Shown here: positions 44,726 to 53,721 of the stretch, piece after piece
Layout of the letters: each line of letters starts with the position of its first letter
Position numbering within the stretch: position 1 is the stretch's first letter
Source: F23-D06 sp963603365
GTDB lineage: Bacteria > Bacteroidota > Bacteroidia > Bacteroidales > WCHB1-69
Direction of reading: 5' to 3'
DNA length: 64,000 nt
Assembly: GCA_963603365.1 (NCBI GenBank)
Contig: CAVCMI010000015.1
Coordinates: 140,209 to 204,208, forward strand
Translations under genes and position numbers: made by a program
Notes under the pieces: generated by a model
The model's database searches: none
What the model was told of the DNA's origin: nothing
The model's input: the letters and a program-made list of their open reading frames with translations, nothing else

Positions 44726-45514
44726 TCACAAGAAGTTGATATTCAGCACAATCTCTACATAGCCTATTTTTGCTTTCTGGTCTAACTTAGAGTAGTTGTT
44801 CGGTGCCAATTGCCGGCCCTTAAAATAGTTGGAAAGGGAATGGGCATAATTGACAGTCAAGCCGGCACGAAAGTCTTTGGTTATGGAATATTCGAATCCT
44901 ACGCCGGCAAAGACCGTTTCTTTGCATATAGACGTTTCATTAGAGACTGTTTTCTGTTTGCTCCAAAGTTCTGCTTCTCCCGTTCTGTCGTTCTTGAATG
45001 AATAGGCGTCTTCGTTAAAGGCTTTCAGCAGAAAACTGTTGTAAAGCCCGACATTTCCGGTGATAAAGAAATTATTGAGAGACCTGGTTTTCAGGGTGAT
45101 GCCGAGCGGTATGGTAATGTAATTGGCGCGGTAGGTACGCTGTGTGGGGGTTGAGTTTACCACGAGGCTGTCGAACGGGAGCGGAATGTTTTCTATGAAA
45201 GCGAGTTTGCCGCCGTTCTGTTCAAAGAACACGCCCGTAGAGACGTAATAATTTTTCTTCTGGGTCAAGTTCACGTTGATGTTCAGTCCGCCGCGCATGC
45301 CCATAATGGCGCCGTTCCGCACCAAACCCTCGGTCTTGGGAATCATCCAGTCAATCGTGGGCGCAAAAGAGAACCCGAAGTTGACACGTTTGCCCTCGCC
45401 GTTGTCTTTGATGTTGACTGAGCGGTGCGGTTTTCTGTTGACAAGGTTAGGCTGAGCGTTTGCGACGAAGATGCAGCAGCAAAGCATGAACAATAAAAGA
45501 ATCTGTTTTTTCAT
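44726..45514 (-). CDS. Outer-membrane beta-barrel protein (PorT-like)
   Basis: 262 residues. Signal peptide MKKQILLLFMLCCCIFVANA, then alternating strands typical of an eight-stranded barrel (VNFGFSFAPTIDWMIPKTEG, MGMRGGLNINVNLTQKKNYY, YITIPLGITLKTRSLNNFFI, VFAGVGFEYSITKDFRAGLT), ending in VEIVLNINFL with a near-terminal aromatic. Resembles the PorT/OmpW-like barrels of Bacteroidota. T9SS PorT function is possible but not shown. Follows ruvB by 23 bp. Confidence 0.8.
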   Translation of the reverse strand: MKKQILLLFMLCCCIFVANAQPNLVNRKPHRSVNIKDNGEGKRVNFGFSFAPTIDWMIPKTEGLVRNGAIMGMRGGLNINVNLTQKKNYYVSTGVFFEQNGGKLAFIENIPLPFDSLVVNSTPTQRTYRANYITIPLGITLKTRSLNNFFITGNVGLYNSFLLKAFNEDAYSFKNDRTGEAELWSKQKTVSNETSICKETVFAGVGFEYSITKDFRAGLTVNYAHSLSNYFKGRQLAPNNYSKLDQKAKIGYVEIVLNINFL

Positions 45515-45537
45515 AATGAATGCTTTTTGCGGTTATT

Positions 45538-46563
45538 TCAGAACAGTTCGGGTTGTGAGGCGGAGAAGCGGTTTTTCCCTAAATGCAGATATGCAAGGTC
45601 TGTAGCTTCACGTCCGCGGGGGGTGCGCATAAGGTAGCCCTCTTGGATGAGAAACGGTTCATACACCTCTTCAATGGTGCCGGGGTCTTCGCTGACAGCC
45701 GTAGCAATGGTGGACAATCCTACCGGGCCGCCCTTGAATTTGTCGATGATGGCGCTTAATATGCGGTTGTCCATCTCGTCAAGTCCGTGTTTGTCCACAT
45801 TCAGTGCCGTCAAGGCAACCTGCGTGATAGGCAAGGTGACAGTGCCGTCGCCTTTGATCTGGGCAAAGTCACGCACCCGGCGCAGCAGCAAATTGGCAAT
45901 TCGTGGCGTGCCGCGGCTTCTGCCGGCAATTTCCAGAGCCGCATCATCGCGGATAGGGATATTGAGGATGGCGGCCGAACGTTTGATGATGTCACGCAGC
46001 GTTTCGGCCTCATAGTATTGCAGCCGCAAATTGATGCCGAAACGTGAACGCAGCGGTGCGGTCAGCAAGCCGGAACGGGTGGTGGCCCCCACTAACGTGA
46101 ACGGGTTGAGCGAAATCTGCACGCTCCGTGCGCTGGGACCGCTGTCAATCATAATGTCGATTTTGTAATCCTCCATCGCCGAATAGAGATACTCCTCCAC
46201 CACGGGCGACAGGCGGTGTATTTCATCGATGAAAAGCACATCGTGCGTTTCGAGGTTCGTCAGCAGTCCGGCAAGGTCGCCGGGCTTGTCAATGACGGGG
46301 CCGGAGGTGCAGCGCACGTTCACGCCCATCTCGTTGCCGATGATGTGCGACAGGGTTGTCTTGCCCAAACCTGGAGGCCCGTGCAGCAGCACATGGTCTA
46401 ACGCCTCCCCACGGGCCTTGGCGGCATGCACAAAGACCATCAGGTTCTCAAGCACTTGCTTCTGGCCATGGAAATCCTGAAAGGCAGAAGGCCGTATGGC
46501 TCTTTCAATTTCTTTGTCGGCAGAAGAGAGGCGGCCGGCAGACGGGTCCAGGTTCTCGTTCAT
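45538..46563 (-). CDS. ruvB: Holliday junction branch-migration helicase RuvB
   Basis: 341 residues. AAA+ motor: Walker A HGPPGLGKTT (61-70), Walker B VLFIDEIHRLS, RTSGPV-type sensor segment CTSGPVIDKPGDLA, GATTRSGLLTAPLRSRFG, and a winged-helix C-terminus with GPVGLSTIATAVSED and EPFLIQEGYLMRTPRGR. Works with RuvA (not in this window) on recombination intermediates. Downstream of recA and the TPR lipoprotein in one run. Confidence 0.98.
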   Translation of the reverse strand: MNENLDPSAGRLSSADKEIERAIRPSAFQDFHGQKQVLENLMVFVHAAKARGEALDHVLLHGPPGLGKTTLSHIIGNEMGVNVRCTSGPVIDKPGDLAGLLTNLETHDVLFIDEIHRLSPVVEEYLYSAMEDYKIDIMIDSGPSARSVQISLNPFTLVGATTRSGLLTAPLRSRFGINLRLQYYEAETLRDIIKRSAAILNIPIRDDAALEIAGRSRGTPRIANLLLRRVRDFAQIKGDGTVTLPITQVALTALNVDKHGLDEMDNRILSAIIDKFKGGPVGLSTIATAVSEDPGTIEEVYEPFLIQEGYLMRTPRGREATDLAYLHLGKNRFSASQPELF

Positions 46564-46570
46564 GTCTGAA

Positions 46571-47578
46571 TCAATTACTTTGCAGTTTGTCGAGACGGTT
46601 CAACCCTTTTAAGGCAGGCTCGAAGTTGGTTTTCAATGTCAAGGCTTTCTCATAATCTTTGCGGGCCTTGTCGTATTGCTTCAAGTACTCGTAAGCCACG
46701 CCGCGGTTGCAGACGGAATAGACAAAATCCGGATTCTCCTGAATGGCTCTGGTGAACAGTTTTGCGGCCTCTTCATAGCGGTTGAAAGGGTCGTCGAGAT
46801 ACATATACCCCAAATTGTTCAACGAGGGTATGTGCTTTTCGTCAATGCGCAGAACCGTCTTGTACTCCTGTTCCGCTTCCTGAAACTGTCCGAGGTCTTG
46901 GTACAGTTTGCCAAGATTGTAATGTGCTTCCACATTGTCCGGATCCACATTGAGAGCATTCTGATAGTACGAAGCGGCTATCGGGTCCAGTTTCGTCTGA
47001 TAATAGCCGCCTAATTCCATATAGGCTTTCACCTCTTTGGGGTCTTGGTCGACAACCAGTTGCAGCATCCGCAGATAGCCAGTCGTATCTTGCTGTTCTT
47101 TAAGCATAAAGGCCTTGATCAGGTAGGCTCTCGGATTGTACCGCTGCAGCTTTACGGCTTCGTCCAGCGTTTCAGAGCATTGGGCATACAGGCGCTGCAG
47201 GAAGTAGAGTTCCGCGAGTTTAAGCCTCGCCTCGTTGCTTTTAGGGTCTTTCTCAATGGCCTTCTGCAACATCTCTTCCGTGAGGTCTGTTTCAAGTTTT
47301 GCGAAATAGAGGTCTGAAAGCATTATGTAGTATTTGCTGCTGTCGGGAGCGAGTCTGATGGCGGTCTGCATGTCAGCCACGCCCTTGTCGGCTTCATCGT
47401 GCCGGTAGTAATATTCTGCACGCTGATAGTATAGTTCGGCCTTTTTCGGATGGCGGTCAATATCTTTGCAAAGCCCGGCCAGTTCTTCCGGCAGGTCAGC
47501 ATACTGTTTGCGGGAATGGCATCCGCACAGACACGACAGACAACACAAGAGCAGCAATGCGGCAATAGGGTTCTTCAT
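46571..47578 (-). CDS. TPR-repeat lipoprotein
   Basis: 335 residues. Lipoprotein signal MKNPIAALLLLCCLSCLCGC (lipidated Cys20), then about eight tetratricopeptide repeats (for example DPDNVEAHYNLGKLYQDLGQ, NPDFVYSVCNRGVAYEYLKQ). A protein-interaction scaffold in the envelope, partner unknown. Sits between recA (5 bp) and ruvB (7 bp). The upstream in-frame extension to 47716 overlaps recA and is rejected. Confidence 0.9.
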   Translation of the reverse strand: MKNPIAALLLLCCLSCLCGCHSRKQYADLPEELAGLCKDIDRHPKKAELYYQRAEYYYRHDEADKGVADMQTAIRLAPDSSKYYIMLSDLYFAKLETDLTEEMLQKAIEKDPKSNEARLKLAELYFLQRLYAQCSETLDEAVKLQRYNPRAYLIKAFMLKEQQDTTGYLRMLQLVVDQDPKEVKAYMELGGYYQTKLDPIAASYYQNALNVDPDNVEAHYNLGKLYQDLGQFQEAEQEYKTVLRIDEKHIPSLNNLGYMYLDDPFNRYEEAAKLFTRAIQENPDFVYSVCNRGVAYEYLKQYDKARKDYEKALTLKTNFEPALKGLNRLDKLQSN

Positions 47579-47583
47579 TTTGG

Positions 47584-48606
47584 CTATCGTTGGTTTTTCT
47601 TGATTGCTTCGCGGATTTTGGCTTCCAGTTCGTCGGAAAGCTCCGGGTTGTCGGCCAGCAGTTGCTTCACTCCCTCGCGTCCTTGTGCCAATTTGCTGTC
47701 GCCGTATGAGAACCACGACCCGGCTTTCTTCACGATGCCGTATTCCACGCCGAGATCCACAATCTCTCCCCGTTTTGAAATGCCTTCGCCGAACATGATG
47801 TCAAACTCGGCCTGACGGAACGGAGGCGCTACTTTGTTTTTCACCACTTTGACTTTCACGTGGTTGCCGATTGAAAGGTCTCCGTCTTTGATCTGCGACT
47901 GGCGACGGATGTCAAGCCGCACAGAAGCGTAGAACTTGAGCGCATTGCCGCCGGTGGTGGTTTCGGGATTGCCGAACAAGACCCCGATCTTTTCGCGGAG
48001 CTGGTTGATGAAGATGCAGCAGCATCCGGTCTTGTTGATGGTAGAGGTCAGTTTGCGGAGCGCTTGTGACATCAAGCGGGCCTGCAGTCCGACCTTAGAG
48101 TCGCCCATGTCCCCCTCAATTTCGCTTTTCGGCGTAAGTGCCGCCACAGAGTCTATGACGATGACATCGATGGCACCCGACCGGATAAGGTTGTCGGCGA
48201 TTTCCAAAGCCTGTTCCCCGTTGTCGGGCTGCGAGATCAGAAGGTCAGAAGTGTTGACCCCTAATTTCTCGGCATAGAAGCGGTCAAAGGCATGCTCGGC
48301 ATCGATGAATGCCGCAATGCCCCCTTGCCGCTGGGTCTCTGCGATGACATGGATGGCCAATGTTGTCTTTCCGGACGACTCCGGCCCATAGATTTCAACG
48401 ATTCTGCCTTTCGGCAGACCTCCTACCCCTAATGCGGCATCCAACCCGATGGAACCGGTGGATATCACGTCCATATCTTCAACTTTCGTGTCTCCCATCC
48501 GCATAATGGAACCCTTCCCGAACTGTTTTTCCAATTTCTCAAGGGTTGAATTGAGCACTTTTAACTTTTCGGCACTGACAATGTTCTGTAATTCTTCTTT
48601 TTCCAT
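47584..48606 (-). CDS. recA: Recombinase RecA
   Basis: 340 residues. Walker A GPESSGKT (74-81), GRIVEIYGPESSGKTTLAIH context, IDVIVIDSVAALTPKSEIEG, and loop L2 LREKIGVLFGNPETTTGGNA. Catalyses strand exchange and SOS signalling. The start at 48606 is fixed by the -7 element 25 bases upstream; the extension to 48708 crosses the promoter. No LexA box was recognised upstream. Confidence 0.98.
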   Translation of the reverse strand: MEKEELQNIVSAEKLKVLNSTLEKLEKQFGKGSIMRMGDTKVEDMDVISTGSIGLDAALGVGGLPKGRIVEIYGPESSGKTTLAIHVIAETQRQGGIAAFIDAEHAFDRFYAEKLGVNTSDLLISQPDNGEQALEIADNLIRSGAIDVIVIDSVAALTPKSEIEGDMGDSKVGLQARLMSQALRKLTSTINKTGCCCIFINQLREKIGVLFGNPETTTGGNALKFYASVRLDIRRQSQIKDGDLSIGNHVKVKVVKNKVAPPFRQAEFDIMFGEGISKRGEIVDLGVEYGIVKKAGSWFSYGDSKLAQGREGVKQLLADNPELSDELEAKIREAIKKNQR

Positions 48607-48630
48607 AGTTGTTTTTATTTTAAATGAGCG

Positions 48631-48638
48631 CAAAAATA
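48631..48638 (-). promoter_or_regulatory. -7 element (TATTTTTG) of the recA operon
   Basis: Minus-strand TATTTTTG ending 24 bases before the recA ATG. Confidence 0.65.
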
Positions 48639-48714
48639 CGATTTTTTCCTTTTCACGGAACACTGTTCCGCACGGTCCGGACTGGGTCATGGCTTGAAAA
48701 AAAAACATGTCGTC

Positions 48715-49599
48715 TTAACGGTCGCCGTCTTTCCTGCGGCTGTTATATTCGCTCTTGCTGTTCGACACATAATAGGGATTGTTGTCAGAGACTGTCGTTT
48801 TGTTCCAGTTGAGGATGTCGTTGACACTAAGATAGAACGACAACTTGCGGTTCAACAGGTCGGCTCTGAAACCGGATCCGCCTGTTGTCGTAATTGAATT
48901 GAAGACCTCCTTTGACGGTAAACTTTCCAAATTTTTGCTCTATTGTCACGTAGGTCATCATATCCCAGAATTGCCCGTCGATGTCTGCAGAGCGCAACGT
49001 GTCAATCCGGCACTGCCCGTTCACCTGTTCTATGGTGTCAACTTGCCACGCCATGCCTGCGTTATGATAGTCTATATCGACGCCTGCCGAAAAAGTGCCG
49101 TTATTGTGATACGGAACAGTGTAGTCAATGCTGGGATTGATGTCAAAACTCGGGTTTTCTGAGGATTTTCCCGTTTTTCCCAAAATAATCGCAGAGAAGG
49201 TAATTGCGCTCCCACCATGTTTTTTCCCGGGTCAATTATATATTCATTGGGAGATACACGCCCAGGGTGTGCCGCTCGTCATTCGGGAACACACGTTCGT
49301 ACCAAAGACCGCTCCTGCCGCCGAATTGATTGCTTCTCCCCTTTCCGCTCTCGTCGTATTCGTAGAGCCCTTCCTGTTGTTGGAACTCCCGGCGCTGCTC
49401 GTGCGTCATGGCCGAATAACGGGTGCAAGACGGGAAGAGACTCGCCCACCAGAAGCCCCACGCGGACGTGGGATAGTTTTTCGTTGCTGAGACTATCTGC
49501 AAAAATGCCTGTTACGGCAACGGTGTTTTGTGCGGAGAGCGTAGGGATTACGGAAAGAATCACGAAGGCGACCAACAGCGCACGGATGTCTTTTCTCAT
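48715..49599 (-). pseudogene. Decayed outer-membrane receptor (beta-barrel family) pseudogene
   Basis: Pieces of one protein are scattered over three frames. The start at 49599 has a signal peptide (IRALLVAFVILSVIPTLSAQ) and a short beta segment (VAVTGIFADSLSNEKLSHVR). A second frame gives NQFGGRSGLWYERVFPNDER up to an in-frame TAA at 49236-49238, beyond which the same frame still reads EKTWWERNYLLCDYFGKNGK. A third frame gives INPSIDYTVPYHNNGTFSAG and MTYVTIEQKFGKFTVKGGLQ. A last frame gives LNRKLSFYLSVNDILNWNK and PYYVSNSKSEYNSR, like the final strands of TonB-dependent/outer-membrane barrel receptors. At 885 bp it is far shorter than such receptors (over 2 kb), so it has also lost internal sequence. 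Confidence 0.7.
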
Positions 49600-49651
49600 G
49601 TCTTTTCTCTATAAAAAAACGACAAGTAAACGTGCAGGACACTGCTTTGAG

Positions 49652-49733
49652 TGCGGATAGGGGGACTCGAACCCCCACGGCTCACACCACCAGATCCTAA
49701 GTCTGGCGCGGCTACCAATTACGCCATATCCGC
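49652..49733 (-). tRNA. tRNA-Leu (anticodon UAG)
   Basis: 82-nt cloverleaf on the minus strand: 7-bp acceptor stem GCGGATA/TATCCGC, anticodon stem CCAGA/TCTGG with loop CTTAGGA (anticodon TAG), T arm GGGGG TTCGAGT CCCCC, and a long (class II) variable region as in tRNA-Leu. CCA is not encoded. Confidence 0.95.
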
Positions 49734-49884
49734 TTCCGAATTTGAGGGCGCAAAAATAACAAAAATATTAAACGTTTATTTTTAACAGGGAAAAATGAAC
49801 CAACCGGACTCCTGCTGTATTCAATTCCGCCGCGTTTCCCCGTTTCGGATTGATGGTTGACTGTTTTCGTTCTGAACTTTTTTT

Positions 49885-52209
49885 TCAGTTCACGGCAAAT
49901 CTTTTAGAGATGGCGCTTCCGTCGGGGCAAGTCACATTCAGGATATAGACCCCTTTGGCGAGCGACGAGACTTTCAGCCGGTTGTGCCCGGGCGTTAAAG
50001 TTGTCCTCTTTACTGCCTTCCCGCTTGTGTCGTAGATGGTGGCAGGCAAAGCCGTTTCAGTATCATCTATTCTTATGTCCAGACAGTCGGACGCCGGAAT
50101 CGGCGTAAGATACAGGTTTACACTTCTGCTTTGTTCCGCAATGCCGGCGGCAGGGTCGCCAACCGCCAGAACGTATTGGCCCGGCTGTAGCATGTCGGTT
50201 TCAAGATAACCGGAATAGGAAGAACCGCCCCGTTCTGCTGGAATGATTTGCCATGGGTCGGCAGTAGTTTGACGATAGAGCAGTTTCAGGTTCTCTGGAG
50301 TATGGCCGCCGTCAAAAAGTCCCTGGTCTGGCTGGTACGCATTGCCTCGCATAAATCTGAACTGAAGTGTTCCTGCCGGCACCGTGTTCACATCTTGCCG
50401 GTAAGCCATATTGATGTTCCAGTAATGGTTGTCTGACATCTTGTCAATGCCGTCCGGGAGCTGCTGGCGGCGGTCTGGCTCCGCCATATTGTGCTCTACG
50501 CGCACCAGCACCGTGTCCGGGAATCCGTCAAGTTGTACCGTGCAATACGCATAGTCCAAGGTTCTCCGTTCGCCCGGCACCAACGTTTCTGTATAGTCGA
50601 TGGTGGCATCTGCTATCTTTTCGTTATAGTCCACCATAGCAAACGTCGGCACAAAGGGCACGTTCACTTCTGCGGCACCGGTTTCTCCGGAGAACATGAC
50701 GTTTTCGACCGTGAAAACCTCGCGCCATTGCGACACAAAAGTCAAGTCCAGTTTGTTGCCGTCCGCATAACGTGTGGCGGCGGAGAGTTTCTGCCGCAAA
50801 TGGACACGATAATTGTCGCCACCTACAAGAACAACGGAATCAATGGAGAAATGGAGGAATCCGGGCTGGTGCACCCAACCTTGGTAAAAGTCTTCCAAGT
50901 CCATTCCGCTGTTTTGAGCGAGGCTTTGGAAAAACTGTTCGGTCGTTATGTTTTGGAACGCATATTGGTTGAGCATGGCCTTGCAGCCGTTGAAAAAAAG
51001 CGAGTCGCCCATATAATGGCGCAAGGTGTGTACAACCAGTGCGCCTTTCTGATAGGAGTGCATACCGTATGTGACCTCTTGCGGGACATTGTCAAGCGCG
51101 TAATGTCCACCGTCGTCTTTTACAATGCTTTTAAGGGTGGAACGGTGAACGTCGCGGATATAGTCGCGGTAGGCTTCAGTGCCGTAGAGGGCTTCTTTTG
51201 CCAGTGCTTCGGAATAGGAAGCGAAGCCCTCGTTGAGCCACATCTCCTCGGCGCGGCTGCAGGTTACCAAGTCGCCGAACCAGAGGTGGAAAAGTTCGTG
51301 CGCGTAAAGCAATTCTTGGGCGGTAGTGCCGTCAATGGCAACATTTGGATAGGCTATGTTGGTAGCATGTTCCATCGCGCCGCTCGTGAAGTTGACGGCC
51401 ACATAACCCACCCGGGGCCAGCGGTACGGCCCGAACCTTGACTCGTAGGCGCGCAACACATCTTTGAGATGCACAAACGATGACGGCACATTGCCTATTG
51501 TGCCGGGCTGTGCGTAGATGTTGATGGGGATGACCGCTTGCATACCCTGAAAGGTGTCCTGATAGAGGCGGTACGGCCCCACGGCCACCGAGGCGAGGTA
51601 TGTTGGGACAGGCTGTTCCAGTTGCCAAGTCCACAGCCGGCTGCCGTCGGCATTGGCGGCAGAGTCGGAAAGCATGCCGCCACACACGGCCATCTTGCCC
51701 GCTTCGGTGCGTATGTGCATCGTATAAGTTGACTTGTCTGTGAACACATCGAGGCACGGGAACCAACACCTGCCGAAATTGTGCGGCTGATTGTCGAACG
51801 CCACGCCCATGTTGTAGCAATATTCACCCGAATAGTAAAAACCGCCCCATCTGCTGTCCTGCACCGGCGTGCCATGGTAATAAACCCTGACAAGGGTAGT
51901 GTCTCCCGACTGCGTGGCAAAGGGGATGGCCAGTTTGTGCCCATAGCGGCTGAAGGAGACCTGCTGCCCCGACGCCTGCACGGAATCAACGGTCAATCCT
52001 TGCAAGTCGAGGATGAACGCGCCGAGACTGTCCGCTTTTGTCACAAGCGTGAGGTCGGAATGGCCGCTGATGGATCGGTGCTCAAAGTCGGTCATGTCGA
52101 GCGAAAGGTCGTAATGTGCCACATGCAGCGAATCGCTGATGTTTTGCGCCGCAACTGTCACTGCGGAAAAAAAGAGGGTCGTAAAGAAAAAAGGGATGAT
52201 TTTATTCAT
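49885..52209 (-). CDS. M1-family metallopeptidase with T9SS C-terminal sorting domain
   Basis: 774 residues. Signal peptide (MNKIIPFFFTTLFFSAVTVA), an aminopeptidase N-like beta domain, substrate loop GAMEH (277-281, for GAMEN), zinc site HELFH (304-308) with the distal Glu in NEGFAS (Glu327). The final about 80 residues (LYLTPIPASDCLDIRI, TIYDTSGKAVKRTTLTPGHN, LAKGVYILNVTCPDGS) are a type A Por-secretion sorting domain. Likely surface-attached or secreted by T9SS and cutting peptides. The start at 52209 puts the signal peptide first; the frame to 52335 crosses the -7 element. Monocistronic. Confidence 0.92.
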   Translation of the reverse strand: MNKIIPFFFTTLFFSAVTVAAQNISDSLHVAHYDLSLDMTDFEHRSISGHSDLTLVTKADSLGAFILDLQGLTVDSVQASGQQVSFSRYGHKLAIPFATQSGDTTLVRVYYHGTPVQDSRWGGFYYSGEYCYNMGVAFDNQPHNFGRCWFPCLDVFTDKSTYTMHIRTEAGKMAVCGGMLSDSAANADGSRLWTWQLEQPVPTYLASVAVGPYRLYQDTFQGMQAVIPINIYAQPGTIGNVPSSFVHLKDVLRAYESRFGPYRWPRVGYVAVNFTSGAMEHATNIAYPNVAIDGTTAQELLYAHELFHLWFGDLVTCSRAEEMWLNEGFASYSEALAKEALYGTEAYRDYIRDVHRSTLKSIVKDDGGHYALDNVPQEVTYGMHSYQKGALVVHTLRHYMGDSLFFNGCKAMLNQYAFQNITTEQFFQSLAQNSGMDLEDFYQGWVHQPGFLHFSIDSVVLVGGDNYRVHLRQKLSAATRYADGNKLDLTFVSQWREVFTVENVMFSGETGAAEVNVPFVPTFAMVDYNEKIADATIDYTETLVPGERRTLDYAYCTVQLDGFPDTVLVRVEHNMAEPDRRQQLPDGIDKMSDNHYWNINMAYRQDVNTVPAGTLQFRFMRGNAYQPDQGLFDGGHTPENLKLLYRQTTADPWQIIPAERGGSSYSGYLETDMLQPGQYVLAVGDPAAGIAEQSRSVNLYLTPIPASDCLDIRIDDTETALPATIYDTSGKAVKRTTLTPGHNRLKVSSLAKGVYILNVTCPDGSAISKRFAVN

Positions 52210-52286
52210 ATAGCGGTAGAAGATAGCGTATTCTTTTCTGTCAGCAATAAAAAGACTCCTGACGAAGCCAGACTTTATTGCGGTTG

Positions 52287-52294
52287 CAAAAATA
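52287..52294 (-). promoter_or_regulatory. -7 element (TATTTTTG) of the M1 peptidase gene
   Basis: Minus-strand TATTTTTG, 77 bases before the chosen ATG. Confidence 0.5.
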
Positions 52295-52385
52295 AAAAAA
52301 ACACCGGCAGAAGTGTGCGCAATGAACGGCTGCAATTAAAAATGGCAATGCAAGTTTTGGATGTGCAAGTGACAAGATAAGATTG

Positions 52386-52393
52386 TATCTTTG
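52386..52393 (+). promoter_or_regulatory. -7 element (TATCTTTG) of the CMD/cupin gene
   Basis: TATCTTTG 64 bases before the ATG. An AT-only and CAT-triplet-rich leader (52434-52457, AATAATAATCATCATCATTA) lies between. Confidence 0.6.
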
Positions 52394-52457
52394 CCGGCGG
52401 CATATACAAAAATGTCTATCGTATGATTAGCAACTAATAATAATCATCATCATTATT

Positions 52458-53573
52458 ATGAAGAAACTCAACATAATCGCCGCTTTGACGTTTGTCTTTA
52501 TCGTCATCGGCACATTTACAACCAAAGCACAGCACAATATGGATGCATTGAACAAAAAACAGCAGAACTTGGTCGTTGTTGCCGCTTTTGAAGCCAAAGG
52601 CAACATTGAGAACCTTAAAGTTGCCCTGTCTGACGCCCTTGACGACGGGCTGACTGTCAACGAACTGAAAGAAGAACTTACGCACCTTTACGCTTATACG
52701 GGATTTCCGCGGAGTCTGAACGGTCTCGCCGCACTACAGTCGGTTGTCGAAGCACGGGAGGCACAAGGTCTCCGCAACGAGCAAGGGCGCGACGCGACGC
52801 CGCTTGCGCCAGACTACAACGCCTTGGTTCAAGGCACGGCCGTGCAGACCAAACTCGTAGGTGGCACACCCTTCTCCTACCCTTTTGCTCCCGCAATAGA
52901 CTATTACTTGAAAGCGCACCTTTTCGGCGACATTTTTGCCCGTGACATCCTGACCTTTGCAGAGCGCGAAATCATTACCGTGAGTGCGCTCTCTTCGATG
53001 TCTGGCGTTGAGCCGCAGTTGAAGTCGCACATTGCCGGTGCCCGGAATATGGGGGTAAGCGACGCTCAATTGCATACCATCCCTGCTGTGCTGGCCGAGA
53101 AAGTAGGCGCATCTGAGGCATACCGTGCTGCAAAAGCAATTGCGGAAGTTTTCGGAGAGCCGTTTGACGAAGGCAAGCCTATAGAGCAGATGATGTTTCC
53201 GCAAGGGGAGTTGAACACGGCATACGCCCGGTATTTCATCGGCAACAGTTACCTTGCACCGCTGCTTTCGGAGGGGCTTCCGATGTCCAACGTGACCTTT
53301 GAGCCGCGATGCCGCAACAACTGGCACATCCACCACAAAGGCGGACAGATCCTGATTTGCGTAGGCGGTGAGGGATGGTATCAGGAATGGGAGAAGCCGG
53401 CCCGCAAACTTCGCCCCGGCGATGTGGTGAACATCCCCGCAGAGGTCAAACATTGGCATGGAGCAACCGCCGGCTCCTGGTTTCAACATATCGCCATCGC
53501 CGTGCCTGCCGAGGACGCCTCAACAGAATGGCTGGAACCAGTAACAGACGAAGTGTATGACCAATTGAGATGA
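52458..53573 (+). CDS. Exported carboxymuconolactone decarboxylase-like / cupin fusion protein
   Basis: 371 residues. Signal peptide (IIAALTFVFIVIGTFTTKAQ), then two CMD/AhpD-like helical domains (about 30-115 with LKEELTHLYAYTGFPRSLNG; about 135-240 with FAEREIITVSALSSMSGVEP and the following HIAGARNMGVSDAQL) and a C-terminal cupin (about 275-355, NNWHIHHKGGQILICVGGEG, LRPGDVVNIPAEVKHWHGA) with His ligands for a metal. No CxxC of AhpD is seen in either CMD domain. Such fusions are annotated as CMD family or cupin proteins; the reaction is unknown. Periplasmic by signal peptide. Confidence 0.88.
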   Translation: MKKLNIIAALTFVFIVIGTFTTKAQHNMDALNKKQQNLVVVAAFEAKGNIENLKVALSDALDDGLTVNELKEELTHLYAYTGFPRSLNGLAALQSVVEAREAQGLRNEQGRDATPLAPDYNALVQGTAVQTKLVGGTPFSYPFAPAIDYYLKAHLFGDIFARDILTFAEREIITVSALSSMSGVEPQLKSHIAGARNMGVSDAQLHTIPAVLAEKVGASEAYRAAKAIAEVFGEPFDEGKPIEQMMFPQGELNTAYARYFIGNSYLAPLLSEGLPMSNVTFEPRCRNNWHIHHKGGQILICVGGEGWYQEWEKPARKLRPGDVVNIPAEVKHWHGATAGSWFQHIAIAVPAEDASTEWLEPVTDEVYDQLR

Positions 53574-53623
53574 AACAGTAAGCGTCAATCGGCATCTTCG
53601 TAGTCTGCATCCGTTATTTTCCC

Positions 53624-53631
53624 TATCTTTG
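53624..53631 (+). promoter_or_regulatory. -7 element (TATCTTTG) upstream of the R-M island
   Basis: TATCTTTG followed by GCC, the form seen before several housekeeping genes here. It is 90 bases before the first methyltransferase and may be the original murF-alr promoter. Confidence 0.5.
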
Positions 53632-53721
53632 CCACGTTTATAATCTGGCAGTCTTGTCTTGTTTGGCATAACGTGCGAATAATCTTCAAGTGCTTTTTGT
53701 GGACGTAGAAATTGTGGAAAA

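Noticed and set aside
52434..52457. AAT/CAT triplet run before the CMD/cupin start as a phase-variable repeat
   Set aside because: It lies outside the coding frame, is short and imperfect, and the repeat units change from AAT to CAT to ATT; no evidence for slippage control.
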